From Aureimonas flava (GTDB lineage Bacteria; Pseudomonadota; Alphaproteobacteria; Rhizobiales; Rhizobiaceae), in assembly GCF_003583935.1 (NCBI RefSeq), contig NZ_QYRN01000002.1, forward strand, positions 62,001-126,000: a stretch of DNA of 64,000 nt, written 5' to 3'. Positions 25,005-33,085 of this stretch are shown here, piece by piece. Under the pieces are notes generated by a model. It was not told the DNA's origin. It saw only the letters and a program-made list of their open reading frames with translations, and did no database searches. A program made the translations under genes and the position numbers. Each line of letters begins with the position of its first letter. Positions within the stretch are counted from its first letter, which is position 1.

Positions 25005-26543
25005 TCAGTAGGTTCCTGACGCTTCGAGCCCGTCCAGGAACGCGGCGGCGTCGCCGCGCATCGCCGCGACCTTCTCCTCCGCCATGCGGTGGAGCGTCGC
25101 GACCATGCGATCGGTGCGCCGGTTGGCGGCAAGGCGCGCCTCGTGACGTGCGACGAAGTCCCAGTAGAGGTAGTTGAACGGACAGGCGTCCTCGCCGGTG
25201 TGCTGCTTCACGTCGTAGCGGCAGCGGCGGCAGTAGTCCGACATCCTGTTGATGTAGTTGCCCGACGCCGCATAGGGCTTGGTGGCGAAGACGCCGCCGT
25301 CGGCATAGAGCACCATGCCGACGACATTGGGCATCTCCACCCATTCGAAGGCGTCGTGGTAGACCACGAGATACCATTCCTGCACCTCGCGCGGATCGAT
25401 GGCGGCCAGGAGGCAGAAGTTGCCAAGCACCATCAGGCGCTGGATGTGATGGGCATAGGCGTTCGCCGCCGTCTCGCGGATGGCCTGGGCCATGCAGTTC
25501 ATTCCGGTCTCGCCGGTCCAGAAGAAGTCCGGCAGCGGCCGGTCGGCCGCCAGTTCGTTGCGCGCGCCGTATCCCGGCATCTCGCGCCAGTAGACACCGC
25601 GCACGAACTCGCGCCACCCGATGATCTGGCGCACGAAGCCCTCCACCGCGTTGATCGGCGCATGGCCTTGCCGGTAGGCCGCGACGGCCCGCTCGCAGCA
25701 TTCGCGAGGGTTCAGAAGCCCGCAGTTGATCAGCGCCGAGAGATGGGAATGGAACAGAAGCGGCTCGCTCTGGCGCATGGCGTCCTCGTAGGTGCCGAAG
25801 CGGGGCAGCGCCTTCTGCGCGAACCAGTCGAGATACCGCAAAGCGTCGGCGCGCGTCACCGGGTAGTCGAAACCCTTCAGGGAGCCAAAATGGTTGCCGA
25901 AGCGGGCGGCGACGAGGCTCAGCACCTCGCTTGTCGTCCGGTCGGGTTCGACCACGGGTCGGACCGGAATCGGAATGCGCTTCGGCAGGCTTTCGCGGTT
26001 GTCCGCATCGTGGTTCCAGCGCCCGCCCTCCGGCCGTCCGTCCGCATCCATGAGATAGCCGGTGCGCTCGCGCATCCGCCGGTAGAAGCTCTCCATCAGG
26101 AGCGTGCGCCCGGTTCCCGCGAGTCGCGCGAAGTCCTCGTGCGAGCACAGGAAGCGATCGTCGGGCCGCACCTCGACGGGCACGCCGAACGCGCCCTCCC
26201 AGGACTTCGTCATCTCCAGGACCCGCCATTCTCCGGGCTCGGTGAGGACCACCGCCTGCGGCCCGTGGCGCTTCAGCGCATCCTCCAGCGCCTGCGTGAA
26301 CGAGCCCGCCCGACGTTCCCCGTCGAGCCGCAGGTAATCGACCGTGATGCCGTCGGCCTCCAGTTCGGCCGCGAAGTGGCGCATGGCGGAGAACAGGAAG
26401 GCGATCTTTCGCTGATGATGGCGCACGTAGGTCGCCTCCTCGTCGACCTCGGCCATCAGCACCACGTCGCCGGGCCCGAGGTCGCGGAGGGACGAGATGT
26501 CGCGCGATAGCTGATCGCCGAGAACGAAGCGCAGTCGGGTCAT
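25005..26543 (-). CDS. phrB: Iron-sulfur bacterial (6-4) photolyase / cryptochrome (FeS-BCP, PhrB type)
   Basis: A 512-residue flavoprotein expected to repair UV-induced (6-4) pyrimidine photoproducts with light. The N-terminal part (MTRLRFVLGDQLSRDISSLR) is the alpha/beta antenna domain, followed by the helical FAD-binding domain with FVRQIIGWREFVRGVYW and the conserved HHIQRLMVLGNF. Cysteines at residues 350, 438, 441 and 454, counted from the ATG at 26543, fall at exactly the positions of the [4Fe-4S] ligands I recall for Agrobacterium PhrB, which supports both family and start. The open frame upstream of 26543 is unsupported. Monocistronic and divergent from the amide operon. Confidence 0.93.
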   Translation of the reverse strand: MTRLRFVLGDQLSRDISSLRDLGPGDVVLMAEVDEEATYVRHHQRKIAFLFSAMRHFAAELEADGITVDYLRLDGERRAGSFTQALEDALKRHGPQAVVLTEPGEWRVLEMTKSWEGAFGVPVEVRPDDRFLCSHEDFARLAGTGRTLLMESFYRRMRERTGYLMDADGRPEGGRWNHDADNRESLPKRIPIPVRPVVEPDRTTSEVLSLVAARFGNHFGSLKGFDYPVTRADALRYLDWFAQKALPRFGTYEDAMRQSEPLLFHSHLSALINCGLLNPRECCERAVAAYRQGHAPINAVEGFVRQIIGWREFVRGVYWREMPGYGARNELAADRPLPDFFWTGETGMNCMAQAIRETAANAYAHHIQRLMVLGNFCLLAAIDPREVQEWYLVVYHDAFEWVEMPNVVGMVLYADGGVFATKPYAASGNYINRMSDYCRRCRYDVKQHTGEDACPFNYLYWDFVARHEARLAANRRTDRMVATLHRMAEEKVAAMRGDAAAFLDGLEASGTY

Positions 26544-27010
26544 CGTCGGATCGCCTTCTGGATGCGGCCACGTGAGCCTGGCGACAGGGGCAAATGCCGT
26601 TCCCCGTTCGTTCTTCAAGGGTGCTCGCGGGTGCCGCAATGCCGCACGCTTTTGAGCGACGCCCGCCTCGTCGGGCGACTGAGACGGAGGGCGGCAGGGA
26701 CGGAAGATTTTGCCACGCGTGTCGTCGTTCTCCGATGCCGTCACGAGGCGATGAATAGCAGGGGGGCGAACGCTGGGCGCACACCCCTTCGAGGCCGACA
26801 CGAAGCGACGCGTATCGACGGGCGTGATCTGCCTATTTTCTGCGCACGCCTTCGATCGCGGCAAGGCGCTTGACGCGGCGGGATGCGTGGCGCAAGGTCG
26901 GGGTCCATACCGGCCCTGTCTGCCGGACGGCAATCGAGCCCTGCCATCCCTTGCAACGCGTCGTCCGCCTGCCTGGGGTCGCGGGGCTTTTTCGTTTCGG
27001 GACGAATGGC
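26544..27010. other. Divergent intergenic region with the amiC leader
   Basis: About 470 bases between phrB and the amiC-like gene. It should hold both promoters, though no clear -35/-10 pair is seen. The right half carries a hairpin CGCCTT/AAGGCG (about 26847-26868), a small hairpin CCGGC/GCCGG (26910-26926) and the terminator-like structure described separately. Open frames through it show no recognisable protein. Confidence 0.5.
26938..26992 (+). terminator. Terminator-like leader structure before amiC
   Basis: GCCCTGCCATCCC (26938-26950) can pair with GGGGTCGCGGGGC (26975-26987), 12 pairs with two G-U wobbles in the outer half region and one C-C mismatch, enclosing a 24-nt loop and followed directly by TTTTT. 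It ends 18 nt before the GTG start of the amiC-like gene. As the operon encodes an AmiR-type ANTAR protein, this is a good candidate for the terminator that AmiR would override. The canonical ANTAR pair of hexaloop hairpins (A1, G4) could not be found upstream by eye. Confidence 0.55.
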
Positions 27011-28105
27011 GTGGAACGGCACATCGAGATCGGCGTCCTCTTCTCGCGCTCCGGCCACTACGAGCGCCTCAGCAACGCGTGCCGGGACGGCGCGATGAGC
27101 GGGATTGCGGCGGTCAACGAAGACCCGGGGCGCCGGGTCCGCTTCCGAGCCGTGGAACGCGATCCCGGCGGCCGGATCGAGCGCTACGCCCCGCTCTGCG
27201 CGGACCTCCTCTCGAACACGCGGGCCCGCCACGTGGTCGGCTGCATCACCTCGTGGAGCCGCAAGGAGGCGATCCCGACGCTGGAACGGCACGGCGGCCT
27301 CCTCTGGTATCCCGCGCCCTACGAGGGCTTCGAGGCGAACGACCACGTCGTCTACACCAACGCCTCTCCGAACCAGCACCTGGTGCCGCTTGTCGCCCAT
27401 GTCGCGCGGCGCTACGGCCCGCACGCCTTCCTGCTCGGCTCGAACTACATCTGGGGCTGGGAGATGAACCGCATCGCGCGCGACCTCGTGGCCGACGCCG
27501 GCGGCGAGGTGCGGGGAGAACGCTATCTGCCTCTGGGCGACACGGACGTGTCCCGCCTGATCGCCGAGATCCGCGCCGGCCTGCCCGACTTCGTCCTGAA
27601 CAACCTTATCGGCCCCTCCTCCTACGCCTTCTACGAGGCCTATGCGGCGCTCGGCCGGGAGGACGCGCGGTTCCGCGCCGACCGGCGGCCGGTGGTCTCG
27701 TGCAACCTCACCGAGGCCGAACTCTGCGCGATCGCGCCGCACGGCGAAGGCCACCTGTCGAGTCTTGCCTTCGTGCACGACGGCGCGGCGGGTCCGCGCT
27801 CCTCGTTCGAGGCGGCGGCCCATGCGGCGGTGACCGTGCTCGCGGACGCGATCGAGGCGGCCGGCACGGACGAGCCGTCCGCCGTCCGCCGGGTCCTCGG
27901 ACAGGGCACGCACCGCACGGCGCTCGGGACGATCCGCATCGACGCGCGCACCCAGCACGCCGAACTGCCGATGACCATCGGCCGCATCCGGGGCTCGGGC
28001 TTCGAGGTGCTGGAGACCAGCGCGGGGGGCGTCGAGCCGGACCCCTATCTCTCGCACTACGACCCCGTGGCGACCTTCCGCCCGCCGCTGAGGCTGGTGC
28101 GATGA
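27011..28105 (+). CDS. amiC: AmiC-like amide sensor / urea- and amide-type substrate-binding protein
   Basis: A 364-residue protein of the type 1 periplasmic-binding fold (Peripla_BP_5/AmiC/UrtA/FmdD group). It resembles Pseudomonas AmiC strongly at VVGCITSWSRKEAIPTLERH, LLWYPAPYEGFE, VVYTNASPNQH and FLLGSNYIWGWEMNRI. No signal peptide is visible, so like AmiC it is probably a cytoplasmic ligand sensor that sequesters AmiR until an amide binds. The GTG at 27011 gives the AmiC-like start ERHIEIGVLFSRSG; an ATG at 26870 would put a terminator inside the coding region. The stop overlaps the amiR-like start as ATGA. Confidence 0.87.
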   Translation: MERHIEIGVLFSRSGHYERLSNACRDGAMSGIAAVNEDPGRRVRFRAVERDPGGRIERYAPLCADLLSNTRARHVVGCITSWSRKEAIPTLERHGGLLWYPAPYEGFEANDHVVYTNASPNQHLVPLVAHVARRYGPHAFLLGSNYIWGWEMNRIARDLVADAGGEVRGERYLPLGDTDVSRLIAEIRAGLPDFVLNNLIGPSSYAFYEAYAALGREDARFRADRRPVVSCNLTEAELCAIAPHGEGHLSSLAFVHDGAAGPRSSFEAAAHAAVTVLADAIEAAGTDEPSAVRRVLGQGTHRTALGTIRIDARTQHAELPMTIGRIRGSGFEVLETSAGGVEPDPYLSHYDPVATFRPPLRLVR

Positions 28106-28707
28106 CCCGGCGCCCGCGCATCCCCAATCTCGGCGGCGCCAAGGCCGTGCTGCTCCACCGCGAGCATGCCTCCATCGACATGCTGATCCGCCAGCTCCGC
28201 GCGATCGGGCTGGAGATCGAGGGCGCCTGGCCGGAACTGCCCGCCGCGACCGCCGATGCGGACTTCCTGTTCTTCGACGTCGACCACGGCTTCGACGAAC
28301 AGTTCCCGTGGCGGCCGGGCGAGGCGCCGATGCCGCTGGTCGCGCTGATCGGCTCGGAGGCGCCCGGGCGCATCGAATGGGCGCTGTCGCTGAAGGCGGA
28401 CGCCCAGATCGTGAAGCCGGTCGGCAGTGCCGGCGTCTACGCCGCCCTGCTGATCGCCCGGCGCGCCTTCGACGAACGGCGGCGGCTGGAAGGCGAGATC
28501 GCGGACCTGCGCGAGCGCCTGGACCAGCGCCGGACAATCGTGCGCGCCGTGGCCGCGCTGTCGGGCGCCGCGGTCGGCGAGGAGCAGGCCTATGCGCAGC
28601 TGCGGGCGCTCGCCATGAGCTGGCAGGTCACGCTCGAGGAAGCGGCGCACCACGTGGTGGCGCTCAAGAACCGGGAGGTAGCCCATGAGCGCCCTCGCCG
28701 GGCCTGA
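28102..28707 (+). CDS. amiR: AmiR-like ANTAR-domain transcription antiterminator
   Basis: A 201-residue protein with a pseudo-receiver domain (about 1-125) that lacks a normal phosphorylation site cluster, a charged coiled-coil (AFDERRRLEGEIADLRERLD, about 128-147), and a C-terminal three-helix ANTAR domain (EEQAYAQLRALAMSWQVTLE to the end). This is the AmiR architecture, which binds nascent RNA and prevents termination. Placement directly after an amiC-like gene (4-bp overlap) makes an AmiC/AmiR pair very likely. The C-terminus overlaps the next gene by 23 nt. Confidence 0.87.
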   Translation: MTRRPRIPNLGGAKAVLLHREHASIDMLIRQLRAIGLEIEGAWPELPAATADADFLFFDVDHGFDEQFPWRPGEAPMPLVALIGSEAPGRIEWALSLKADAQIVKPVGSAGVYAALLIARRAFDERRRLEGEIADLRERLDQRRTIVRAVAALSGAAVGEEQAYAQLRALAMSWQVTLEEAAHHVVALKNREVAHERPRRA

Positions 28708-29587
28708 CGCCCGCACGCCCGCCGCCGGGACCGGCGGCGGCGGCGTCTTCCGCCGCCTGCTGCGCCGCCGGCTCGCGGTGCTTGGCCTCCTCATGATCGC
28801 CGTGGTGGTGCTGGCGGCGGCCTTCGCGCCCTGGATCGCCCCGTTCGATCCGAACGAGCAGTTCTTCGACGGGCTGTCGCTCGAGGGCGCGCCCCTCCCG
28901 CCGTCGGCCACCTACTGGCTCGGCACCGATCTCCTGGGGCGCGATCTCCTGTCGCGCCTCCTGTTCGGGGCCCGCAACTCCCTGGTGATCGGGGTCGCCG
29001 CCAACGGCGCGGCGCTCCTGATCGGCACCATGGTCGGCGTCGTGGCCGGCTATGTCCGCGGCTGGCTCGGCGCGGTTCTGATGCGCTTCACCGACCTGAT
29101 GATGGCCTTTCCCGCGCTTCTCCTGGCGATCTGCCTGGCCGCCGTGCTGCGGCCGAGCCTCTGGATCGTCGCCCTGGTCATCGCCCTGGTGAACTGGGTG
29201 CAGGTCGCCCGAGTCGTCCATGCCGAGACGCGCTCGCTTGCGGAGCGCGAGTTCATCCAGGCCGAGGTGACGCTGGGTGCGGGGGGTGCGCGCATCCTGT
29301 TCCGCCACGTCATGCCGCACCTCTTCTCCACCGTGATCGTCTACGGCACGCTCGGCATCTCGACCACGGTTCTGCTGGAGGCGACGCTGTCCTTTCTGGG
29401 CGTCGGCGTGCAGCCGCCGGACGCGTCCTGGGGCAACATCATCTTCGAGAACCAGACCTATTTCCAGGCGGCGCCCTGGCTGGTGTTCTTTCCGGGCGCA
29501 GCGATCCTGCTCCTCGCCCTCGCCTTCAACCTCGTGGGCGACGCGCTGCGCGACGCGCTCGACCCGACCGAGGAGGGGCGCGGCTGA
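28685..29587 (+). CDS. ABC transporter permease, DppC/OppC type
   Basis: Inner-membrane subunit of a peptide/nickel-class (PepT) importer, 300 residues, about six membrane helices. Family marks are the N-terminal FRRLLRRRLAVLGLLMIAVV helix, YWLGTDLLGRDLLSRLLFGA, and the cytoplasmic EAA loop near REFIQAEVTLGAGGARILFR. GGGAGG precedes the ATG, which lies inside the 3' end of the amiR-like gene. With the next four genes it completes an importer plus amidase. Order permease C before permease B is less usual than dppB-dppC. Confidence 0.93.
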   Translation: MSALAGPDARTPAAGTGGGGVFRRLLRRRLAVLGLLMIAVVVLAAAFAPWIAPFDPNEQFFDGLSLEGAPLPPSATYWLGTDLLGRDLLSRLLFGARNSLVIGVAANGAALLIGTMVGVVAGYVRGWLGAVLMRFTDLMMAFPALLLAICLAAVLRPSLWIVALVIALVNWVQVARVVHAETRSLAEREFIQAEVTLGAGGARILFRHVMPHLFSTVIVYGTLGISTTVLLEATLSFLGVGVQPPDASWGNIIFENQTYFQAAPWLVFFPGAAILLLALAFNLVGDALRDALDPTEEGRG

Positions 29588-30507
29588 TGGCGATCTATCT
29601 GGCGCGGCGTCTGGTCCAAGCGGTGCTGATCCTGCTGGGCGTCAGCCTCGTGACCTTCGCGCTGCTCTATCTCCTGCCGGCCGATCCGGCACGGCAGATC
29701 GCCGGGCGCACCGCCTCGGCCGCGCAGGTCGCCGGCATCCGCGCCCAGCTCGGCCTCGACCAGCCCTTCCCCGTGCAGTACGCCCGCTATCTCGGCCGTC
29801 TCGTCCAGGGCGATCTCGGCCGCTCCTACCTCCAGCGGTCCGAGGTCGCCGAGCTGATCCGGGCGCGGCTTCCGGCGAGCCTCCTCCTGATGCTGGCCGC
29901 GATCCTGTGCGAACTCGCGCTTGGCCTGACCATGGGCATGCTGGCCGCCGTCCGGCGGGGACGGTCGAGCGACCACGCGCTGATGGTGGCCTCCTTCGTC
30001 ACGGTCTCGGCCCCGCAGTTCGTGGTCGGCCTCCTGCTTCTCTACGTGTTCGCGGTGCGGCTCGGCTGGTTCCCGATCGGCGGCTACGGCACGTTCGCCC
30101 ACCTCGTCCTGCCGGCGCTCACCCTCGGCATCCTCGGCGCCGGCTGGTACGCCCGGATGATGCGCTCCTCCATGGTGGACGTCCTGCGCCAGGACTACAT
30201 GCGCACAGCCCGCGCCAAGGGCCTCCGGCGCTGGACCATCCTCGCCCGCCACGCCCTGCCCAACGCGATCCTGCCCGTGGTCGCGATGATCGGCATCGAC
30301 ATCGGCCTCTTCATGAGCGGCATCGTGGTGGTGGAGAGCGTGTTCGGCTGGCCCGGCATCGGCCAGCTCGCCTGGCAGGCCATCCAGCGCGTCGACCTAC
30401 CCGTCATCATGGGGGTCACGCTGGTCTCGGCGGTCGCCATCGTCCTCGGCAACCTCCTGGCCGACCTCGTCGCCCCCTTCGTCGATCCCCGCATCAAGCT
30501 CCAGTAG
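29587..30507 (+). CDS. ABC transporter permease, DppB/OppB type
   Basis: A 306-residue partner permease. It begins MAIYLARRLVQAVLILLGVS and has the family features LRRWTILARHALPNAILPVV (EAA loop), VESVFGWPGIGQLAWQAI and DLVAPFVDPRIKLQ. Start and preceding stop share one base (TGATG), indicating coupled translation with the first permease. Confidence 0.93.
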   Translation: MAIYLARRLVQAVLILLGVSLVTFALLYLLPADPARQIAGRTASAAQVAGIRAQLGLDQPFPVQYARYLGRLVQGDLGRSYLQRSEVAELIRARLPASLLLMLAAILCELALGLTMGMLAAVRRGRSSDHALMVASFVTVSAPQFVVGLLLLYVFAVRLGWFPIGGYGTFAHLVLPALTLGILGAGWYARMMRSSMVDVLRQDYMRTARAKGLRRWTILARHALPNAILPVVAMIGIDIGLFMSGIVVVESVFGWPGIGQLAWQAIQRVDLPVIMGVTLVSAVAIVLGNLLADLVAPFVDPRIKLQ

Positions 30508-30522
30508 GAAGGAAGCCCGCCC

Positions 30523-32139
30523 ATGAGGTCCCTGTTCAAGCGGAGCGCCGCGGCGCTCGCCATCACCGCCGCGCTTCTCTCCGCGCCCTCCGCCGCCTCG
30601 GCGCAGGACGGGAACGCGATCACGGTCACCTACAAGGACGACATCGCCACGCTCGATCCGGCGATCGGCTACGACTGGCAGAACTTCTCGATCATCAAGG
30701 CCCTGTTCGACGGGCTGATGGACTACGAGCCCGGCACCGCGACGCTGAGGCCGGGCCTTGCGGAAAGCTACGAGATCTCGCCCGACGGAAAGGTCTTCAC
30801 CTTCAAGCTGCGCGACGGCGTTAAATTCCACAACGGCCGCGCGATGACCGCGGACGACGTGAAATACTCCTTCGAGCGCACCGTGAACCCCGCCACCCAG
30901 TCGCCGGGCGCGGGTTTCCTCGGCTCGATCGAGGGCTTCGACGCCATGCAGTCCGGCACGGCCACCGCGCTCTCCGGCGTCAGGATCGTCGATCCGAGGA
31001 CGGTGGAGGTGATGCTCTCGCGTCCCGACGCGACCTTCCTCTCGGTGATGGCGCTGAACTTCTCCTTCATCGTGCCCAGGGAGGAGGTCGAGAAGTCGGG
31101 CGCCGACTTCGGGCGCAATCCGGTCGGCACCGGCGCCTTCAAGCTCGCCGAATGGACGCTCGGCCAGCGCCTTGTCCTTGAGAAGAACCCGGACTACTAC
31201 CGCGAGGGCGCGCCCAAGCTCGAGGGCATCACCTTCGAGATCGGCCAGGAGCCGGTGGTCTCGCTGCTGCGGGTCCAGAACGGCGAGGTGGACGTGCCGG
31301 GCGACGGCATCCCGCCCGCCAAGTTCCGCGAGGTGATGGGCAATCCCGAAGAGGCGGCCCGGGTGGTGGAGGGCGTACAGCTCCACACCGGCTACATCAC
31401 CATGAACACCAAGGCCGCCCCCTTCGACGACCTGAAGGTGCGCCAGGCCGTCAACATGGCGATCAATAAGGAGCGCATCGTCCAGATCATCAACGGACGC
31501 GCGACGCCCGCCAACCAGCCGCTGCCGCCCACCATGCCGGGCTACGTCGAGGGCTTCGAAGGCTACAGGTACGACGTCGAGGCCGCCAAGAAGCTCCTGG
31601 CGGAGGCCGGCCACGAGGGCGGCTTCGAGACCGAACTCTTCGTCGCCAACGTCGATCCGCAGCCGCGCATCGCGCAGGCGATCCAGCAGGACCTCGCGGC
31701 GGTCGGCATCAAGGCCTCGATCCAGAGCCTCGCGCAGGCCAACGTGATCGCCGCCGGCGGCTCGGCCGAGGGCGCGCCGATGATCTGGTCGGGCGGCATG
31801 GCCTGGATCGCCGATTTCCCCGATCCGTCGAACTTCTACGGTCCGATCCTCGGCTGCGCCGGCGCGGCGGACGGCGGCTGGAACTGGGCGAAGTACTGCA
31901 ACGAGGCGCTGGACCGGAAGGCTGCCGACGCCGACGCCATGGTGGATCCGGCCAAGGCCGCCGAGCGGGCCGCCGCCTGGGGCGAGGTCTACCGGCAGGT
32001 GATGGCCGACGCGCCTTGGGTGCCGGTGTTCAACGAGAAGCGCTACACGATGCGCTCCGCCCGGATGGGCGGCGACGACGCGCTCTATGTCGACCCGGTC
32101 AACACGCCGATGAACTACCGCTACGTCGAGACCCGGTAA
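30523..32139 (+). CDS. ABC transporter substrate-binding protein (SBP_bac_5, peptide/nickel class)
   Basis: A 538-residue periplasmic binding protein with a Sec signal peptide (about 1-28, cleaving near ASAQDGN). Recognisable are ITVTYKDDIATLDPAIGYDW, FKLRDGVKFHNGRAMTADDV, FGRNPVGTGAFKLAEWTLGQ and VDVPGDG. This cluster binds peptides, nickel complexes, opines, glycosides and other compounds; next to an acetamidase/formamidase and an AmiC/AmiR pair, the ligand may be a short amide-containing compound, but that is inference. AAGGAAG precedes the ATG. Confidence 0.93.
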   Translation: MRSLFKRSAAALAITAALLSAPSAASAQDGNAITVTYKDDIATLDPAIGYDWQNFSIIKALFDGLMDYEPGTATLRPGLAESYEISPDGKVFTFKLRDGVKFHNGRAMTADDVKYSFERTVNPATQSPGAGFLGSIEGFDAMQSGTATALSGVRIVDPRTVEVMLSRPDATFLSVMALNFSFIVPREEVEKSGADFGRNPVGTGAFKLAEWTLGQRLVLEKNPDYYREGAPKLEGITFEIGQEPVVSLLRVQNGEVDVPGDGIPPAKFREVMGNPEEAARVVEGVQLHTGYITMNTKAAPFDDLKVRQAVNMAINKERIVQIINGRATPANQPLPPTMPGYVEGFEGYRYDVEAAKKLLAEAGHEGGFETELFVANVDPQPRIAQAIQQDLAAVGIKASIQSLAQANVIAAGGSAEGAPMIWSGGMAWIADFPDPSNFYGPILGCAGAADGGWNWAKYCNEALDRKAADADAMVDPAKAAERAAAWGEVYRQVMADAPWVPVFNEKRYTMRSARMGGDDALYVDPVNTPMNYRYVETR

Positions 32140-32140
32140 C

Positions 32141-33085
32141 ATGTGCAAGGCCTGCGACTACACGATCCACGGCCGCCAGCACCATTTCGGCTGGGACAAC
32201 GCGCTGGAGCCGGCGCTGCGCGTGGCGCCGGGGGCGACGATCGAGTTCGAGTGCCGGGACAGCTCGGCCGGACAGATCACGCCCGCCTCCACGGCGTCGA
32301 GCGTCACCACGCTCGACTTCTCCCGCATCAACCCCGTGTCGGGCCCGATCTTCGTGGACGGGGCGGAGCCGGGCGACGCGCTCAAGGTGACGATCGAGGG
32401 CTTCAAGCCGTCCGGCTTCGGGTGGACGGCCAACATTCCCGGTTTCGGGCTCCTGGCGGACCAGTTCACCGAACCCGCGCTCACCCTCTGGAACTACGAC
32501 GCGGCCTCGCTCGAGCCCGCCGCCTTCGGGCGGCACGGGCGCGTGCCGCTGAAGCCCTTCGCCGGCACCATCGGCAACGCGCCCGCCGAGCCGGGGCATC
32601 ATTCCGTGGTTCCGCCGCGCCGCGTGGGGGGCAATCTCGACATCCGGGACCTTTCGGCCGGCACCGTGCTCCACCTTCCGGTGGAGGTGGCCGGCGCCCT
32701 GTTCTCGGTGGGCGACACCCACGCCGCCCAGGGCGACGGCGAGGTCTGCGGCACCGCGATCGAGAGCCCGATGAACGCGGTGCTGACGCTCGACCTCGTG
32801 AAGGGGGCGAACCTTCGGATGCCGCGCTTCACCACGCCCGGTCCCGTCACCCGCCATCTCGACGCCAAGGGCTACGAGGTGACCACCGGCGTCGGACCCG
32901 ACCTGATGACCGGCGCGCGCCAGGCGGTCGCCGACATGGTGGAGCTTCTGGCGGGGCGCTACAATCTCGCGCCCGTGGACGCCTACATGCTGGTCTCGAC
33001 CTGCGGCGACCTTCGCATCTCGGAGATCGTCGACATGCCGAACTGGGTGGTCTCCTTCTACTTCCCGAGGGTCGTGTTCGAGTGA
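32141..33085 (+). CDS. Acetamidase/formamidase family protein
   Basis: A 314-residue enzyme of the FmdA/AmdA family (PF03069), which hydrolyses formamide, acetamide or related short amides to ammonia and the acid. Typical segments are the N-terminal HHFGWDNALEPALRVAPGAT, FSRINPVSGPIFVDGAEPGD, FSVGDTHAAQGDGEVCGTAI and TTGVGPDLMTGARQAVADMV. It follows the binding protein by one nucleotide and its stop overlaps the ATPase start. As the only degradative enzyme of the operon it is the likely destination of the imported substrate, releasing nitrogen. Confidence 0.92.
   Translation: MCKACDYTIHGRQHHFGWDNALEPALRVAPGATIEFECRDSSAGQITPASTASSVTTLDFSRINPVSGPIFVDGAEPGDALKVTIEGFKPSGFGWTANIPGFGLLADQFTEPALTLWNYDAASLEPAAFGRHGRVPLKPFAGTIGNAPAEPGHHSVVPPRRVGGNLDIRDLSAGTVLHLPVEVAGALFSVGDTHAAQGDGEVCGTAIESPMNAVLTLDLVKGANLRMPRFTTPGPVTRHLDAKGYEVTTGVGPDLMTGARQAVADMVELLAGRYNLAPVDAYMLVSTCGDLRISEIVDMPNWVVSFYFPRVVFE

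Noticed and set aside
26701-26990. Canonical ANTAR RNA element (two hairpins with hexaloops having A1 and G4)
   Set aside because: All A-N-N-G positions were checked for flanking complementarity; the best candidates form at most two clean pairs or have an internal mismatch, so no such element is claimed.
26870-27010. ATG-started extension of the amiC-like gene
   Set aside because: It adds residues without similarity to AmiC and would contain the terminator-like hairpin with its T run; the GTG at 27011 matches the AmiC N-terminus.
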